NCBI RefSeq assembly: GCF_034377145.1
Contig: NZ_CP139707.1
Coordinates: 2,926,501-2,990,500 of the forward strand
From: Sulfitobacter sp. OXR-159
GTDB lineage: Bacteria; Pseudomonadota; Alphaproteobacteria; Rhodobacterales; Rhodobacteraceae
Length of the DNA: 64,000 bases
Direction of reading: 5' to 3'
A program made the position numbers and the translations under genes. How positions within the stretch are numbered: position 1 is the stretch's first letter; each line of letters starts with the position of its first letter. Below, one piece after another: positions 35,146 to 43,895 of the stretch. A model generated the notes under the pieces. The model saw only the letters and a list, made by a program, of their open reading frames with translations. It searched no databases and was not told the DNA's origin.

Positions 35146-37085
35146 AGGAGCGCGCAGATTTCTCAAACGCGCGCGCGGTAATCCGTGCAACGCGTTCGGC
35201 GCGGGAATTCTTACGCCCCCCTCCGAACCTGAAGCCATCAGATTGGGCTGAAGAAAATATCCAGATACCTATAGGGAACGCAGTTCCGGGTCCGATGCGG
35301 TTCGATAACGCCCCGTATCAACGGGAGGTGATCGATCTAACTGCCGATCCACGGTGCATGCGGATCACCCTGATGTGGGGTGCGCAGGTCGGAAAAACGC
35401 AGACGGCGCTCTGCGCGCAGGCATATCGGATCAGCTTCAACCCGGTCAGCCAAATTATGATGCAGCCCAGCCAGGGCGACCTAACAACTTGGCTTGAAAC
35501 AAAGTTCAATCCGCTCATTGACGCAAACGAACGCCTGCAGTCACTTCTTGCGAAGCCCAGAGGCCGCGATGGCGTAAATAACCAGCGCATGAAGTCCTAC
35601 CCCGGCGGGTTCTTGATGTTTAGCTGGTCGGGTTCGCCTAAGACCATGCGGGGCCGATCCGCTCCCTTTATCGTTTGCGACGAAACGGACGGCTACGACC
35701 GGACGCATGAGGGGCATCCGGTGTCCCTGCTCTGGCAGCGCGCTGCGACCTTCGGCGATCAGCGGCTCCTGCTGGAAATTTCGACGCCGACGATCAAAGG
35801 CGCGTCGTATATCGAGGGGGCGTTCGAAGAAGGCGACCAGCGGCGCTTCCACGTCCTCTGCCCCCACTGTGATCACTCGCAGCATCTCAAATGGTCGCAG
35901 GTAACGTGGGACAAGGGCGAGGATGGCGACCACCGGCCGGAAACCGCAGGCTATATCTGCGAGGACTGCGGCGTCGTCTGGTCCGATGCCGAGCGCATCG
36001 GCGCGATCCGCATGGCCGAGGCCAAGGGCGCGGGCTGGATCGCCGCGCGGCCGTTCCGGGGCCATGCCTCGTTCCATCTCAACGAGCTCTATTCCTGCTT
36101 CCGGCGTCTGCAGGACGTGGTGCAGTCCTTCCTCGACAAGAAGGCGGCGGGGGATATGCAAACCTTCGTGAACGTCTCGCTTGCGGAAACGTGGGAGGAG
36201 GAAGGCGACCAAGTAGAAAGCGCCGAGCTCTTGGCGCGCGCGCACCCCTTCCCTGCCCCGGTGCCAATGGACGCGGCCGTCCTTACCGCCGGTATCGATA
36301 TGCAGGGAGATCGTTTGGAGGTCGAAATCGTCGGCTGGGGGCTCGGCGAGGAGAGTTGGTCTGTCGACTACCGCGTACTTTGGGGCGATCCGCTCCGTGC
36401 CGAAGTCTGGGAGGAGCTCGACGCCGTCCTCGGGGAAACCTTCGAACATGAAAGCGGCGCCCAGCTGGCGATCTCCGGCGCCTGTCTCGACACCGGCGGC
36501 GGAGGAGGTTTGACGCAGGCGGCATATGAATACGCGCGCGGCAAGACCGGCCGACGGCTTTTCGCGATCAAAGGTGTCCCCGGATGGGGGCGTCCTGTTG
36601 TATCTGCGCCAAGCCGGGTGCGCTCACGGCGTGCGCGGGTCGTGCATCTTTTTCCTGTCGGCGTAGATGAGGCCAAGGTGATCGTCTCGCGGCGGTTCGG
36701 CATCGCGGAGCCGGGGCCGGGCTTCTGCCATGTGCCGGACACGCGCGAGCCGGAATGGTTCGCTCAGGCCACGGCCGAGGCGCTGCGCACCAAGATGTCG
36801 CGCGGTTTCGCGGTGCGCCAATGGCACAAGACGCGGGATCGCAACGAGGCGCTCGATTGCCGCGTCTATGCCTATGCCGCGCTCAAGCTGGTTAACCCGA
36901 ACATCGCCCGTTTGGTGCGCGGGCTCGCCGCGAAGGCCGATCCGGTCGAGCCGGAGGGCGACGAGGAAGAGGACGCGGCCGTCGCGGAAGTCGAAGCGGG
37001 GAACCCGCCAGAGGAACAAGCGCGGCCGCGTGGCGATGCTGGCGCAAAGAGAGTGTGGCGCCCGAAGAAGCGGCGCGGGCGCTGA
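35142..37085 (+). CDS. Terminase large subunit (GpA-like)
   Basis: 647 residues from a GTG. Lambda GpA family: Walker A MWGAQVGKTQ (about 79-88), Walker B FIVCDETDG (about 177), a zinc finger CPHCDHSQHL with YICEDCG (about 240-280), and a C-terminal nuclease domain beginning VLTAGIDMQGDRLEVEIVGW. Packages DNA into proheads and cuts cos. Near the C-terminus a copy of the dispersed repeat encodes AGNPPEE, followed by a basic tail. Confidence 0.93.
   Translation: MKERADFSNARAVIRATRSAREFLRPPPNLKPSDWAEENIQIPIGNAVPGPMRFDNAPYQREVIDLTADPRCMRITLMWGAQVGKTQTALCAQAYRISFNPVSQIMMQPSQGDLTTWLETKFNPLIDANERLQSLLAKPRGRDGVNNQRMKSYPGGFLMFSWSGSPKTMRGRSAPFIVCDETDGYDRTHEGHPVSLLWQRAATFGDQRLLLEISTPTIKGASYIEGAFEEGDQRRFHVLCPHCDHSQHLKWSQVTWDKGEDGDHRPETAGYICEDCGVVWSDAERIGAIRMAEAKGAGWIAARPFRGHASFHLNELYSCFRRLQDVVQSFLDKKAAGDMQTFVNVSLAETWEEEGDQVESAELLARAHPFPAPVPMDAAVLTAGIDMQGDRLEVEIVGWGLGEESWSVDYRVLWGDPLRAEVWEELDAVLGETFEHESGAQLAISGACLDTGGGGGLTQAAYEYARGKTGRRLFAIKGVPGWGRPVVSAPSRVRSRRARVVHLFPVGVDEAKVIVSRRFGIAEPGPGFCHVPDTREPEWFAQATAEALRTKMSRGFAVRQWHKTRDRNEALDCRVYAYAALKLVNPNIARLVRGLAAKADPVEPEGDEEEDAAVAEVEAGNPPEEQARPRGDAGAKRVWRPKKRRGR
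36997..37016 (+). repeat. Dispersed prophage repeat, copy A
   Basis: CGGGGAACCCGCCAGAGGAA inside the 3' end of the large terminase gene, 70 bases before its stop and 107 bases before the next gene. Hairpin GCGGG-GAA-CCCGC. CGATGCTG follows at 37034. Confidence 0.9.
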
Positions 37086-37103
37086 CGTCAAGATGGTGAG
37101 GCT

Positions 37104-37637
37104 GTGGCCGGTTCAATCCCTAATGAAATCGCGGCGGGCATCACGTTCAGTGTGTCGCTGTCCTATCCTGAATATTCGGCGCCCGAGTGGGGTCTGACGC
37201 TGATCCTGCGCGGGCCGCAGGCGATCACACTCGATGCGGCGCGCAATGGTGACGAGTTCACCTTCTCGGCGACGGCGGATGCCACGGCCGCGTGGGCTCC
37301 CGGCACATATTGGTGGCAGCTGCGGGCCGTCGACACATTCGAGACGCGGCTACTCGAGGACGGGCAGGTCAAAGTCCTGCAGGATTTGTCGGCGGTTGAG
37401 GGGCCGTTCGACGGTCGGTCGCATGCGGTCAAGGTGCTGGAAGCCGTCGAGGCTGTGATCGAGGGTCGCGCCACGCTCGACCAGCAGTCCTACTCGATCA
37501 ATAACCGCAGCCTGACGCGGACGCCGATTGCCGATCTGATCAAGCTGCGCGCGCAGTATCGTGCGCAAGTGCAAGCCGAGAAGGCTGGCAAGAAGGGCGG
37601 TCGTCTCGGCCGCGTGATGCGCGTGAGGTTTAGCTGA
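37104..37637 (+). CDS. gpW-like head-tail joining protein
   Basis: 177 residues from a GTG. The C-terminal part (ALDQ-type helix, then PIADLIKLRAQYRAQVQAEK) resembles lambda gpW; position between terminase A and portal B is the lambda order. The N-terminal 100 residues (PGTYWWQLRAVDTFETR) look like a beta domain that gpW lacks, so it may be a fused or enlarged version. Overlaps the portal start by one base. Confidence 0.65.
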   Translation: MAGSIPNEIAAGITFSVSLSYPEYSAPEWGLTLILRGPQAITLDAARNGDEFTFSATADATAAWAPGTYWWQLRAVDTFETRLLEDGQVKVLQDLSAVEGPFDGRSHAVKVLEAVEAVIEGRATLDQQSYSINNRSLTRTPIADLIKLRAQYRAQVQAEKAGKKGGRLGRVMRVRFS

Positions 37638-39256
37638 TGCGGTGGTTCGGAAAGCGGGAGCCGCAGCAGCGGCAGGAGCCGCGCGTCGTGGACGCGCCCA
37701 GCAACGTGCCGAAGGTCGGCAAGAAGCGCGCGCCGCGTCTCGGCCGCAGTGTCGGCGCCGGGCGGCGTATGTTCGACGCCGGGCAATCCGACCGGCTGAC
37801 CGGTAATTGGTCGACCACGCCGCTGACGGCCGACGATGTAATCCGGCGGAACCTCCGGGCGCTGGTCGCGCGCTCGCGTGAGCAGGCGGCGAACAACGAC
37901 CACGGTCGCGCCTTCCTGCGCATGGTCAGGCAAAATATCATCGGGCCGCGCGGCATCCAGATGCAGGCGCAGTCGAAAGACGATGACGGCTCGCTCGACA
38001 TGGAGGCTAATGCGGCAATCGAAGCGGCGTGGGCCGAATGGTCGAAGGCCGAGAATTGCGACGTGACCGGGCGCCTACCCCTTCGTCAGTTGCAAGGGCT
38101 CGCGGTCCAGACCGCGGCGCGCGATGGCGAGTTCTTCGTGCAGATCGTGACCGGCCGTGATGCTGGGCCGTGGGGCTTCGCGCTTAACGTGATTGATCCG
38201 CAGCGCTGCCCGGTTGATCTGGACGAGGTCAAGCTGGCCGGCGGTCGGTTCATCCGGCACGGCATCGAGTTCAGCCAGTACGGTCGTCCGGTCGCCTACT
38301 ACTTCACCACCACCGCGGCCGAAGAGAGCGACTACTCCTATGGCGGTCGGTCCTTCGTCCGCATTCCGGCCGATCAGATCATCCATCCGTTTGTGTCGGA
38401 CATGATCGGCCAGAAACGCGGCCTGCCGTGGATGGCGACGGCGCTCTGGCGGATGCACCAGCTGGAGCAAGTCGAGAAGGCGGCTCTGGTCAACGCACGC
38501 GAGGGCGCGAACAAAGCTGGCTTTATCGAGTGGGATGAAGGCTACGGCGCAGACGCCGTGGACGAGAATGATGAGCCCATCGAGGTGGAAATCGAAAGCG
38601 AGGCGGGCGTCTATCATGAGCTCCCTGCCGGCGCGCGGTTCAAGGAATACAACCCGACCTATCCCTCGGGAGAGTTCGCGGTGTTCGCTAAGCACCAGCT
38701 GCGCGGCATCTCGGCCGGGCTCGGGGTCGCCTACAACAATCTGGCATCTGATCTTGAGGGCGTGAATTACTCGTCTATCCGGCAGGGGACCATCGACGAG
38801 CGCGAACACTGGAAAGACCTGCAGGAGTGGGTAGTGGAGAGCCTGATGGCGCCGATATTCACGCGCTGGCTGAAGCGGTCGCTGGTCGCTGGAAAGATCA
38901 AGCGCGGCGGCAAGCCCCTGCCAGCCGAGAAGCTGGGCAAGTTCTCACAGGTCGCATGGCAACCGCGCCGCTGGGATTGGATCGATCCGAACGCGGACGT
39001 GAAAGCTGCCGTGACGGCAAAGAATAACCTTCTGATGTCTCCGTCGCAGATCATCCGTGATCGCGGCCAAGACCCACAGACGGTTTGGCGCGATATCGCT
39101 CGGGATATCGCTGACATGCGCGCCGCTGGAATTCCCGAGGAAATCATCAGCGCGGTCGTTCTTCAGAAAGCGGAGGGGTCTAATGGCTCAGCAAACTCAG
39201 CCGGTCAAAGTGCCGGAAACCAAGGCGACGGGGGCTCGGGTGCTGACGGCAGCTGA
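37637..39256 (+). CDS. Portal protein (lambda GpB family)
   Basis: 539 residues. MRWFGKREPQQ start, ARSREQAANNDHGRAFLRMV, and DPQRCPVDLDEVKLAGGRFI then RHGIEFSQYGRPVAYYF are typical of the family. Forms the dodecameric DNA entry vertex. The C-terminus is Gly/Ser-rich and overlaps the capsid gene by 74 bases. Confidence 0.93.
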   Translation: MRWFGKREPQQRQEPRVVDAPSNVPKVGKKRAPRLGRSVGAGRRMFDAGQSDRLTGNWSTTPLTADDVIRRNLRALVARSREQAANNDHGRAFLRMVRQNIIGPRGIQMQAQSKDDDGSLDMEANAAIEAAWAEWSKAENCDVTGRLPLRQLQGLAVQTAARDGEFFVQIVTGRDAGPWGFALNVIDPQRCPVDLDEVKLAGGRFIRHGIEFSQYGRPVAYYFTTTAAEESDYSYGGRSFVRIPADQIIHPFVSDMIGQKRGLPWMATALWRMHQLEQVEKAALVNAREGANKAGFIEWDEGYGADAVDENDEPIEVEIESEAGVYHELPAGARFKEYNPTYPSGEFAVFAKHQLRGISAGLGVAYNNLASDLEGVNYSSIRQGTIDEREHWKDLQEWVVESLMAPIFTRWLKRSLVAGKIKRGGKPLPAEKLGKFSQVAWQPRRWDWIDPNADVKAAVTAKNNLLMSPSQIIRDRGQDPQTVWRDIARDIADMRAAGIPEEIISAVVLQKAEGSNGSANSAGQSAGNQGDGGSGADGS

Positions 39257-41267
39257 TCTCGTCGGTCGCTCTCTTACTCGGTCGGTCACGCCGGAGCAGA
39301 TCAACGCCGCACGCGAGGGCGGGCAGCGTGGTCTGGCTCGGGTCGCATCGGTCGGCAAAATTGACGAAGAAGCGCGGACGGTCGAGCTCGCCTTCTCTTC
39401 GGAGATCGAGGTCGAGCGCTGGTTCGGCGTCGAGGTGCTTTCGCATGATCCTGCCTCCGTTCGGATGGATCGGATGCTGGGTGGCGCAGCGCTGCTCGTC
39501 AATCACGATTGGGACGACCAGATCGGCGTCGTGACCGAGGCGCGCATCGATGCGGATCGCCGCGGGCGGGCCGTGGTCAAGTTCGGGCGCGGCGCTCGGG
39601 CCGATGAAATCTGGCAGGACGTGGTGGACGGCATCCGGCGCCACGTCTCGGTTGGCTACATGGTTCACAAGATCGAGGTCGAGGAGCGCGCCGGGCAGGC
39701 CGATATGGTTCGGGTTCTCGATTGGGAGCCCTACGAGGTGTCCATCGTCGCTGTCGCTGCCGATCCCTCGGTCGGCGTCGGTCGCGAAATGGACGCGGGG
39801 AACCCGCCAGAGGAAGCCAGCGGGGCGGCTTCCGATACTGAAGCGACAAATGCGGACGAGGGTGCGTCCAATCAATCGCAGGAACGGAGCGAAACTATGG
39901 AACGAATTTTGCGGGACAGCGCGGGCAACCTCGTGCGCGCAATGGTGGACAAGGACGGCAAGATCGTTGAAGTCCTCGAAACGATTGAGGAGGCGGGTGA
40001 AAACACCCGCCAAGCGCAGCGCACTGGCTCCGAAGCCGAGCGCGCTCGCGTTCGCTCGATCATGGAAATGGGCGAGCAGTATGGTGCCGACGATCTGGCA
40101 CGTGATGCCGTTCGTGATGGGCAGGATGTTGATCAGTTCCGTCAGGCGCTGCTCGATCATCTGGACGGCGGTCGTCGCAATGCCACGCCGCTGTCGGATC
40201 GCCACAATGCGGGCCTGACCGAGCGCGAGCAGGACCAGTTCTCCTTCGTCCGCGCAATCCGCGCGCTGTCCGATCCGACCAACCGTCGCGCACAGGAAGC
40301 CGCCGCGTTTGAATTCGAAGCGTCGGAAGCGGCCGCGCAGGCAATGGGCCGTTCGGCCGAGGGCATCATGGTGCCGCCTGAAGTTCTGACCCGCGCGCTC
40401 AACTCGGGGACCAGCGGGGCAGCTGACGGCGATACGGGTGGTAACGCCATCGCCACTACGCTGATGTCTCAGTCGTTCATCGACATGCTGCGCAACCGTG
40501 CAGTGCTCATGCGTCTAGCCACGCCATTGTCCGGTCTGGTCGGCAACGTGGATATTCCGCTGCAAGCGTCGGGTGCTTCCGGCTACTGGATCGGTGAGGA
40601 CGAGGACGCGACCGAGGACGGTCTGGAGCTCGGCCAGTTGGCCATGTCGCCGAAGACCGTCGCCGCCTATTCGGAGATCACGCGTAAGCTGTTGAAGCAG
40701 TCCAGCATCGACATGGAGGCGCTGGTCCGTCGCGATCTGGCATCGGCTCTCGCGCTTACCATCGATAAGGCTGGTTTCTACGGCACCGGGTCGAACAATC
40801 AGCCGCGCGGCATCAAAAACTATGCCGGCGTGAACGCGGTAGACTTCGGCGGTGCTGCCTCCGGTGGTGGTGCGGCTCTGCCGACCTACGCCGAAGTGGT
40901 GCAGATGGAGACCAAGATCGCCTCGGACAACGCGGACGTCAATTCGATGGCCTATGCGATGGGCGCCGGCATGCGTGGCCACCTGAAGACTACCGAGAAG
41001 TTCGACGGCACCAACGGCTCGCCCATCTGGGAAAGCGGCAACACGGTGAACGGCTATCGCTCCGAAGTCACAAACCAGATCGTCGCGGGCGACCTGTTCT
41101 TCGGCAACTGGGCTGACGTGGTCGTCGGTATGTGGGGCGGGCTCGATATCACTGTCGATCCTTACTCCAATTCGAAAAAGGGCCGTCTCCGGATCGTCAC
41201 CATGCAGGACGTCGATATCCTCCTTCGCCGCGTTGAGAGCTTCTGCTACGGCTCTGACGCCTCCTAA
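39183..41267 (+). CDS. Fused prohead protease and HK97-type major capsid protein
   Basis: 694 residues. Residues about 50-200 are an S78-type prohead protease: His 108 in LLVNHDWDD and Ser 156 in RHVSVGYMVH. A linker with AGNPPEE (205-211) follows, then a delta-like helical domain and the HK97 coat fold from about 390 (GNAIATTLMSQSFIDMLRNR). An internal ATG at 39897 (residue 239) has GGAACGGAG upstream, so the coat part could also be made alone. AGGGG precedes the main ATG. Confidence 0.9.
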   Translation: MAQQTQPVKVPETKATGARVLTAADLVGRSLTRSVTPEQINAAREGGQRGLARVASVGKIDEEARTVELAFSSEIEVERWFGVEVLSHDPASVRMDRMLGGAALLVNHDWDDQIGVVTEARIDADRRGRAVVKFGRGARADEIWQDVVDGIRRHVSVGYMVHKIEVEERAGQADMVRVLDWEPYEVSIVAVAADPSVGVGREMDAGNPPEEASGAASDTEATNADEGASNQSQERSETMERILRDSAGNLVRAMVDKDGKIVEVLETIEEAGENTRQAQRTGSEAERARVRSIMEMGEQYGADDLARDAVRDGQDVDQFRQALLDHLDGGRRNATPLSDRHNAGLTEREQDQFSFVRAIRALSDPTNRRAQEAAAFEFEASEAAAQAMGRSAEGIMVPPEVLTRALNSGTSGAADGDTGGNAIATTLMSQSFIDMLRNRAVLMRLATPLSGLVGNVDIPLQASGASGYWIGEDEDATEDGLELGQLAMSPKTVAAYSEITRKLLKQSSIDMEALVRRDLASALALTIDKAGFYGTGSNNQPRGIKNYAGVNAVDFGGAASGGGAALPTYAEVVQMETKIASDNADVNSMAYAMGAGMRGHLKTTEKFDGTNGSPIWESGNTVNGYRSEVTNQIVAGDLFFGNWADVVVGMWGGLDITVDPYSNSKKGRLRIVTMQDVDILLRRVESFCYGSDAS
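39796..39815 (+). repeat. Dispersed prophage repeat, copy B
   Basis: CGGGGAACCCGCCAGAGGAA at the protease/capsid junction, 101 bases before the internal capsid ATG. Hairpin GCGGG-GAA-CCCGC; CGATACTG at 39833. Confidence 0.9.
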
Positions 41268-41279
41268 CCCCCCTGACTG

Positions 41280-41309
41280 CTCGGCTGCTTAGGCGGTCGA
41301 GGTTTTTTT
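41280..41309 (+). terminator. Rho-independent terminator after the capsid gene
   Basis: Hairpin CTCGGCTG / CGGTCGAG (41280-41287 and 41294-41301, with two G-T pairs) followed by GTTTTTTT. Placed 13 bases after the capsid stop; probably partial, limiting read-through into tail genes. Confidence 0.75.
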
Positions 41310-41331
41310 CTTCAATTATCGGAGCGGCATG

Positions 41332-41589
41332 ATGTCGAAAACTGTTAAACTCAAGGTCACCAGCGCTTTTGTCTATGAGGGCAAAATCCGCACAAAGGGC
41401 CAAACCGTCACGATGCCCGAAGCGGACGCAAAGCCTATCTTGGAACGGGAAAAAGCGGTTCTCGCCAAGGACGACGATGATTCCGACGAAGGTGGCCAGC
41501 CCGCGAAGGCGCCCGCCAAAACCGATAAGGCTCCGGCTAAACCTGCGAAGGCTCCCGCCGCAGCTGGGGCCAACGCCAAGAAGGGCTGA
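41332..41589 (+). CDS. Hypothetical phage protein with Lys/Ala/Pro-rich tail
   Basis: 85 residues (a second ATG lies one codon upstream at 41329). N-terminal part VKLKVTSAFVYEGKIRTKGQ then VTMPEADAKPILEREKA looks like a small beta domain seen in head-completion-region proteins. The C-terminal 35 residues are repeats of Ala-Pro-Ala-Lys. Between capsid and head-tail joining gene. Confidence 0.6.
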   Translation: MSKTVKLKVTSAFVYEGKIRTKGQTVTMPEADAKPILEREKAVLAKDDDDSDEGGQPAKAPAKTDKAPAKPAKAPAAAGANAKKG

Positions 41590-41594
41590 CGGCT

Positions 41595-41927
41595 ATGCCG
41601 TCTCCTGATTGGGAAGACTTGGGCGCCTTCCTACAGACCGATGATTTTGCTGTTGAGGCGTCCATCGAGTCTGCGGAGGGCGCTTCGCGTTCCGTCTCCG
41701 GTATCTTTGACGAGCCGTTCCTCGACGCGCAGCTGGGTGAGTATTCACTCGACGGCTCGCAGCCGCGTTTCACGGCTCGCGCGGCCGATCTGGCCGGCGT
41801 CCAGCGCCGTGACGAGGTGACCATCGGCGGTGTCCTTTACGTCGCGCTCGGCGATCCGCAGGAGGACGGTACCGGCATGGCGCTTCTCCCTCTGGTGAAG
41901 CAGGAGGCCGGTGGTGCTGCATTTTGA
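41595..41927 (+). CDS. Head-tail joining protein (gpFII-like)
   Basis: 110 residues. FTARAADLAGVQRRDEVTIG and VLYVALGDPQEDGTGMALLP match the lambda FII-type attachment family, which completes the head for tail joining. Overlaps the next gene by 17 bases. Confidence 0.7.
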   Translation: MPSPDWEDLGAFLQTDDFAVEASIESAEGASRSVSGIFDEPFLDAQLGEYSLDGSQPRFTARAADLAGVQRRDEVTIGGVLYVALGDPQEDGTGMALLPLVKQEAGGAAF

Positions 41928-42462
41928 CTTCGATGCTTCAGAATTGCGCCGCATCGCGGACGAGTTTGGAGCGTCTGAAAAGCAGATCGCCCTCGCCTAC
42001 TCGCGTGCGCTGCGCCGGACGGCTTCGAACATGAAAACCCAAGCCCGGAAGGGGCTACGCGAACGGCTGGGGCTGCGCTCCGCAGCCGAGCTCCGCAAGC
42101 GGATGGCGGGATTTCGGTTTAACCGGGGCGGCGGCGATCTGGGTAGTGTTCGCATGTGGTTCGGTCTCAACGATTTGCGCGCTTCGGCTTTTAAGGGACG
42201 GCCGAAGGCCGCGCCGGGCGGAGCGTCGATGGCGGGCCGATCCGTGAAGGACGGTTTCGTCGCCAAGAACCGCAAAGGCCAGCGCACTATCATGCGCCGC
42301 GTCGGTCGTAGTCGGTATCCAATCGCCGAGGCGAAATTCGATATCGAGGACGAGGGGTCGATTTTCATCGAGGACGAGGTTTTCGATGAAATCGACGCGG
42401 TGTTCTTTCGCAATTTCCGCGCCGAAATCCGTGCGCGCACAATCTATGAGGTGGGCGGGTGA
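41911..42462 (+). CDS. Minor tail protein gpZ-like
   Basis: 183 residues from a GTG with AGGAGG upstream. YSRALRRTASNMKTQARKGL then LRERLGLRSAAELRKRM matches the lambda Z family (tail completion). Basic N-terminal half, acidic segment near 150. Overlaps the next gene by 4 bases. Confidence 0.72.
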   Translation: MVLHFDFDASELRRIADEFGASEKQIALAYSRALRRTASNMKTQARKGLRERLGLRSAAELRKRMAGFRFNRGGGDLGSVRMWFGLNDLRASAFKGRPKAAPGGASMAGRSVKDGFVAKNRKGQRTIMRRVGRSRYPIAEAKFDIEDEGSIFIEDEVFDEIDAVFFRNFRAEIRARTIYEVGG

Positions 42463-43004
42463 ACGCAAACACAGAGATTGATCTGGATGCCCTGCATGAC
42501 GCGGTCGTCTCGAATATTTCGAATGGCATGCCGGCCGTCGCCTCAGTGCAATCGTATCCGAGCGAGCGCGAAGCGCTGCCTCTCCCGGCCGTGGTCGTGG
42601 ATCTTGAGGACATGGAGGCGGCGCCGGACGCCGATCCGGGTACCGAGCAGCTGGCAGTCCTGACCCGGTGGCGCGCGCGCCTGATCCTCGGGTTTCGGAC
42701 TGCGGACGTGCAGAGGCAAGTTCGCAAGGGTGCATCAAAGCTGGCGCATTTGGTTCATCTCAACCGCTGGGGCCAGCCGGTCGGGCCGGCGCGCGTTACG
42801 CTCGTCGGGCCTGACCCGTTCGATCCCGATTTGGACCAGTACGAGGTATGGGTGGTCGAGTGGGAGCAGCTGGTGCATCTCGGCGCGTCCGTCTGGGAAT
42901 GCCCACTAGCTGTGCCGGATACTGTCTTTCTCGGCATCGAGCCGGACACCGGGCCGGATCACATCGACGACTATCGGCAAATCGTGCCGGCGCCGGACCT
43001 GTGA
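42459..43004 (+). CDS. Tail completion/terminator-type protein
   Basis: 181 residues from a GTG (GTGA overlap). LDALHDAVVSNISNGMPAVA and ALPLPAVVVDLEDMEAAPDA; ARLILGFRTADVQRQVRKGA. The position between Z-like and the spike gene and the beta/alpha pattern fit a tail-terminator protein (lambda U or P2 R/S equivalent). No strong family motif. Confidence 0.55.
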   Translation: MNANTEIDLDALHDAVVSNISNGMPAVASVQSYPSEREALPLPAVVVDLEDMEAAPDADPGTEQLAVLTRWRARLILGFRTADVQRQVRKGASKLAHLVHLNRWGQPVGPARVTLVGPDPFDPDLDQYEVWVVEWEQLVHLGASVWECPLAVPDTVFLGIEPDTGPDHIDDYRQIVPAPDL

Positions 43005-43498
43005 GCTTTCAAGCGGCAGAAGCGGAGCGCCGTTCGGCGTCGATGGTTCGGGTCGCGCGGGTCGTCTCAGTCGATCCGGGCAAGGCGCGGGCGCGCGTCT
43101 CCTTCGGCGCCGAGGCGGAAAGCGCCGAGCTCCCCTTCATGGCCATGCGCGCCGGGGCCGCGAAGGTCTGGGCGCCTCCGGCTGTCGGCGAGCAAGTCTG
43201 GGTTCTGGCCGAAAGCGGCGACACCGCGCAGGGCGTTATCCTCGGGGCGGCGTTCCAGAAAGGCATGCCTGCCCCATCCTCCGCCGGTGAAGCCGTTGAG
43301 GTCCATCTTGGCGATGCTGCTCTGGTGATGCTGCCCGATAGCATTAATCTGTCGGTTGGTGGGGTATCCTTGACGATTTCCGGCGCAGGCGTGGCGGTCG
43401 AGGGCGGTTCGGTCACGCATAACGGGCGGAACATCGGCGACGATCACCAGCACTCCGGTGTAACTTCAGGGCCGGGTACTACCGGCGAGCCGGTTTAA
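43001..43498 (+). CDS. Baseplate spike protein (P2 gpV)
   Basis: 165 residues from a GTG overlapping the previous stop. OB-fold start (VRVARVVSVDPGKARARVSF), then a beta-helical spike, and an HxH tip in GDDHQHSGV near the C-terminus, which in P2-type spikes binds an iron ion. Pierces the outer membrane. A dispersed repeat copy begins 9 bases after the stop. Confidence 0.88.
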   Translation: MSFQAAEAERRSASMVRVARVVSVDPGKARARVSFGAEAESAELPFMAMRAGAAKVWAPPAVGEQVWVLAESGDTAQGVILGAAFQKGMPAPSSAGEAVEVHLGDAALVMLPDSINLSVGGVSLTISGAGVAVEGGSVTHNGRNIGDDHQHSGVTSGPGTTGEPV

Positions 43499-43506
43499 GG
43501 CCGCTC

Positions 43507-43526
43507 GGGGGAACCCGCCAGAGGAA
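43507..43526 (+). repeat. Dispersed prophage repeat, copy C
   Basis: GGGGGAACCCGCCAGAGGAA between gpV and the gp25-like gene. Here the hairpin is CGGG-GGAA-CCCG, a GNRA-type loop. CGATGATC follows at 43544, 13 bases before the next start codon. Confidence 0.9.
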
Positions 43527-43556
43527 ACGCGGCGGGTCGCGGCCGATGATCCGGGC

Positions 43557-43895
43557 ATGATTGGCATGAACGCATCGACCGGAGCGCCTCTGGATGGCAT
43601 TGACCATCTTCGGCAGTCCATCTCCAACATCCTGACTACGCCGGTTGGCAGTCGGGTGATGCGCCGCGACTACGGCAGTGATCTGTACCGCTTGGTGGAT
43701 GCGCCTCTCAACAGCTCGACCGTGCTGGAAATCTACACCGCGACGGCTGTGGCGATCTCCCGCTGGGAGCCGCGCGTCGAGGTCGAAGAGGTGCGCGCCG
43801 TGGATCTCCAACCGGGCCGCATAGAACTGGATGTCGATCTTAGAATGATTGAGGACGGGGCGCCGTTCACGTTGGAGGGGGTTGTTATCCAATGA
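43557..43895 (+). CDS. Baseplate wedge protein (P2 gpW / gp25-like)
   Basis: 112 residues. IDHLRQSISNILTTPVGSRV then MRRDYGSDLYRLVDAPLN is the gp25/W signature (the Gly-Ser-R-x-x-R-x-x-Y-G block). Structural baseplate wedge. Overlaps J by 4 bases. Confidence 0.92.
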   Translation: MIGMNASTGAPLDGIDHLRQSISNILTTPVGSRVMRRDYGSDLYRLVDAPLNSSTVLEIYTATAVAISRWEPRVEVEEVRAVDLQPGRIELDVDLRMIEDGAPFTLEGVVIQ

